This document shows, one piece after another, positions 62,146 to 63,145 of a stretch of 63,145 nucleotides of DNA. The notes below the pieces were generated by a model that worked only from the letters and a program-made list of their open reading frames with translations, was not told the origin of the DNA and made no database searches. Source of the stretch: Candidatus Sulfotelmatobacter sp. (GTDB lineage: Bacteria > Acidobacteriota > Terriglobia > Terriglobales > Acidobacteriaceae); contig JASHQM010000063.1 in assembly GCA_030039165.1 (NCBI GenBank), positions 1-63,145 of the forward strand, in the 5' to 3' direction. The position numbers and the translations under genes were made by a program. The stretch's first letter is position 1, and every line of letters starts with the position of its first letter.

Positions 62146-62873
62146 GAGGGGTACCGCGCACTGCCGACGCCGAAGAAAAACCCGGTCATGGGCGGGGGCT
62201 TGAAATTCTTTGTTCTGGGCTATTCAGCGAGAGGTGACGATTCTCGTATCGCTATATCGCGTGCACCAGACGAGTGTGCGACCAGTGCTGGGGCTAACGT
62301 CTTCACGGGCCCCTTTGATGCCCCCACCACGCCGCAGGCACCCTTGAAAACCTGTGCTAGAAACTGTTTGCACGTGCGCAAAACGGAGTGACGAATTCTG
62401 GCATACCGGGATTGATCCTGGGATATGGGTACCGACAGCGCAGCGCGGTATTTTGCGATCCAGGCCTCCTCGTTGGAAGGTTCGACTGGAGTTTGAATGA
62501 AACCCATTGGCGCACTCTCCCATTTGGTTTTTTTGCCAGACGGGATTTATACGCGATAATCCAGCTCATGCCATCGCCTTCAAGAACTAATTCGTTAGGG
62601 CGATGGCTTTAGTCCTTATCCGCTGAACGATTGTCCCCTGTTTTTTCAGGCGGTATCTCAACTCGGTTGGATTGTGTGTTCATGGATTTTGTCGGCTGGC
62701 ACGGGAGGGGGAAGTGAAATCCCCCGTCCACATTACGGTGAACTCGGGGTTTTGCCCGGTCAAGCGTGTATTTTGATCCAGGCGCAGTGAAACCTTTTCC
62801 AAAGATCGCTCGTCCAAGTGGCGTATTATCTTCGTTGTTTCCCGCGGGCATATCCGAGGTTTAGGAGGTTCTT
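62146..62873. other. 728-base non-coding leader of the truncated TolC gene
   Basis: No open frame here shows convincing protein character. A possible sigma-70 promoter lies at 62533-62560 (TTGCCA, 16 bases, GATAAT), which would give a leader of about 300 bases before the GTG at 62874. The function of such a leader is unknown; no riboswitch is recognised. Confidence 0.4.
62863..62868 (+). promoter_or_regulatory. Ribosome-binding site of the truncated TolC gene
   Basis: AGGAGG five bases before the GTG at 62874. It is a very strong Shine-Dalgarno and fixes the otherwise ambiguous GTG start. Confidence 0.75.
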
Positions 62874-63145
62874 GTGGTTTCTTCAGGAGCCCCGATACGT
62901 CTTTTGTGCGCAAAAGCCTTGATTGTTGGAGCGCTGATTTCCCATGCCCAAACCTACTCGGGTTCTGTTCCGGGTTCTCCAGGGCAAAGTCTTCCGACTG
63001 GAAATGCAGCAAATCCTTATTCGGGCAGCGTGCCGGCGAAGCTCATCGCGGGTCGCATGCCGCTGTCCCTGCAAAATGCGATTGATCTCGGACTCAAGCA
63101 CAACCTCGGACTACTACTTTCACGATCTGATGCCGTTGCCGCTCG
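62874..63145 (+). CDS. TolC-family outer-membrane efflux protein, N-terminal part (3' end outside window)
   Basis: The frame is open from GTG 62874 to the window edge, 90 codons. It shows a hydrophobic signal region (APIRLLCAKALIVGALISHAQTYSG), then a Ser/Gly/Pro spacer and the conserved TolC helix start RMPLSLQNAIDLGLKHNLGLLLSRSDAVAAR. The 'PLSLQNAIDLGLKHNLGLLL' pattern is typical of TolC proteins in acidobacterial RND systems. The remainder and any HlyD/RND partners lie to the right. It is not seen in ordinary stop-to-stop searches because the gene runs off the end. Confidence 0.85.
   Translation, partial: MVSSGAPIRLLCAKALIVGALISHAQTYSGSVPGSPGQSLPTGNAANPYSGSVPAKLIAGRMPLSLQNAIDLGLKHNLGLLLSRSDAVAA

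Noticed and set aside
1..63145. tRNA genes, rRNA genes, CRISPR arrays, integrases, transposases
   Set aside because: No T-loop plus acceptor pairing, no regular spaced repeats of CRISPR type and no recombinase proteins were recognised; repeats found are short and lack spacers.

Overview
The window is typical chromosomal DNA of a GC-rich bacterium, most likely an acidobacterium of the Koribacter/Terriglobia type. That assignment is inferred from the gene families: carboxypeptidase-regulatory-like surface proteins, a very large S53 (kumamolisin-like) protease with Ig-like tail, a CBM9/DUF5916 outer-membrane protein, TolC-type proteins with the 'NLGLLLS' start, and abundant short intergenic palindromic repeats. 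No phage, integrase, transposase, CRISPR array, tRNA or rRNA was recognised.

Layout. 1-2.9 kb: end of an ETF-ubiquinone oxidoreductase, moaA (molybdopterin synthesis), a membrane methyltransferase and a DinB protein. 3-5 kb: phoU and a secreted carboxypeptidase-regulatory-like protein. 5.2-11 kb: a formate dehydrogenase operon (fdnG-fdnH-fdnI-like, minus strand) with a selenocysteine UGA and a SECIS hairpin, and divergent fdhE; moaA nearby could supply its cofactor. 11-24.4 kb: secreted S53 peptidase, an Arg/Gly-rich receiver-like protein, HIT hydrolase, rlpA coupled to a small coiled-coil gene, mutY, an MFS exporter, a LolC/E-type permease, a DUF5916 protein and rpmE. 24.4-36.4 kb: dusB, a metallo-hydrolase, the clpB and hsp20 heat-shock genes, an RlmI-like methyltransferase, a zinc-ribbon coiled-coil protein, a thioredoxin-fold protein and an M28 peptidase. 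36.5-47.5 kb: a signalling block (mcp-cheB-cheR-HDOD, with short overlaps at its last two junctions, a divergent EAL-HDOD gene, a secreted Ig-like protein, a multi-PAS hybrid kinase and a PilZ protein). 47.5-51.5 kb: a PstS-like periplasmic protein, a low-complexity lipoprotein and an exported Ig-like protein. 51.1-57.3 kb: a heavy-metal RND efflux operon (small membrane protein, tolC, cusB/czcB, cusA/czcA). 57.3-63.1 kb: a class C beta-lactamase-like hydrolase, a guanylate-kinase-like protein, two hypotheticals and the start of another TolC gene cut by the window end.

The most striking signal is repeat DNA. Several families of short palindromic or tandem repeats sit in gaps between genes, and two of the families also occur as in-frame insertions inside otherwise intact enzymes: about 23 residues in moaA and about 44 residues in a metallo-beta-lactamase-fold protein. 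This resembles, in principle, the protein-embedded palindromic elements of Rickettsia. Selenocysteine decoding in the formate dehydrogenase and the CheBR-HDOD/EAL-HDOD signalling block are the other points of interest.
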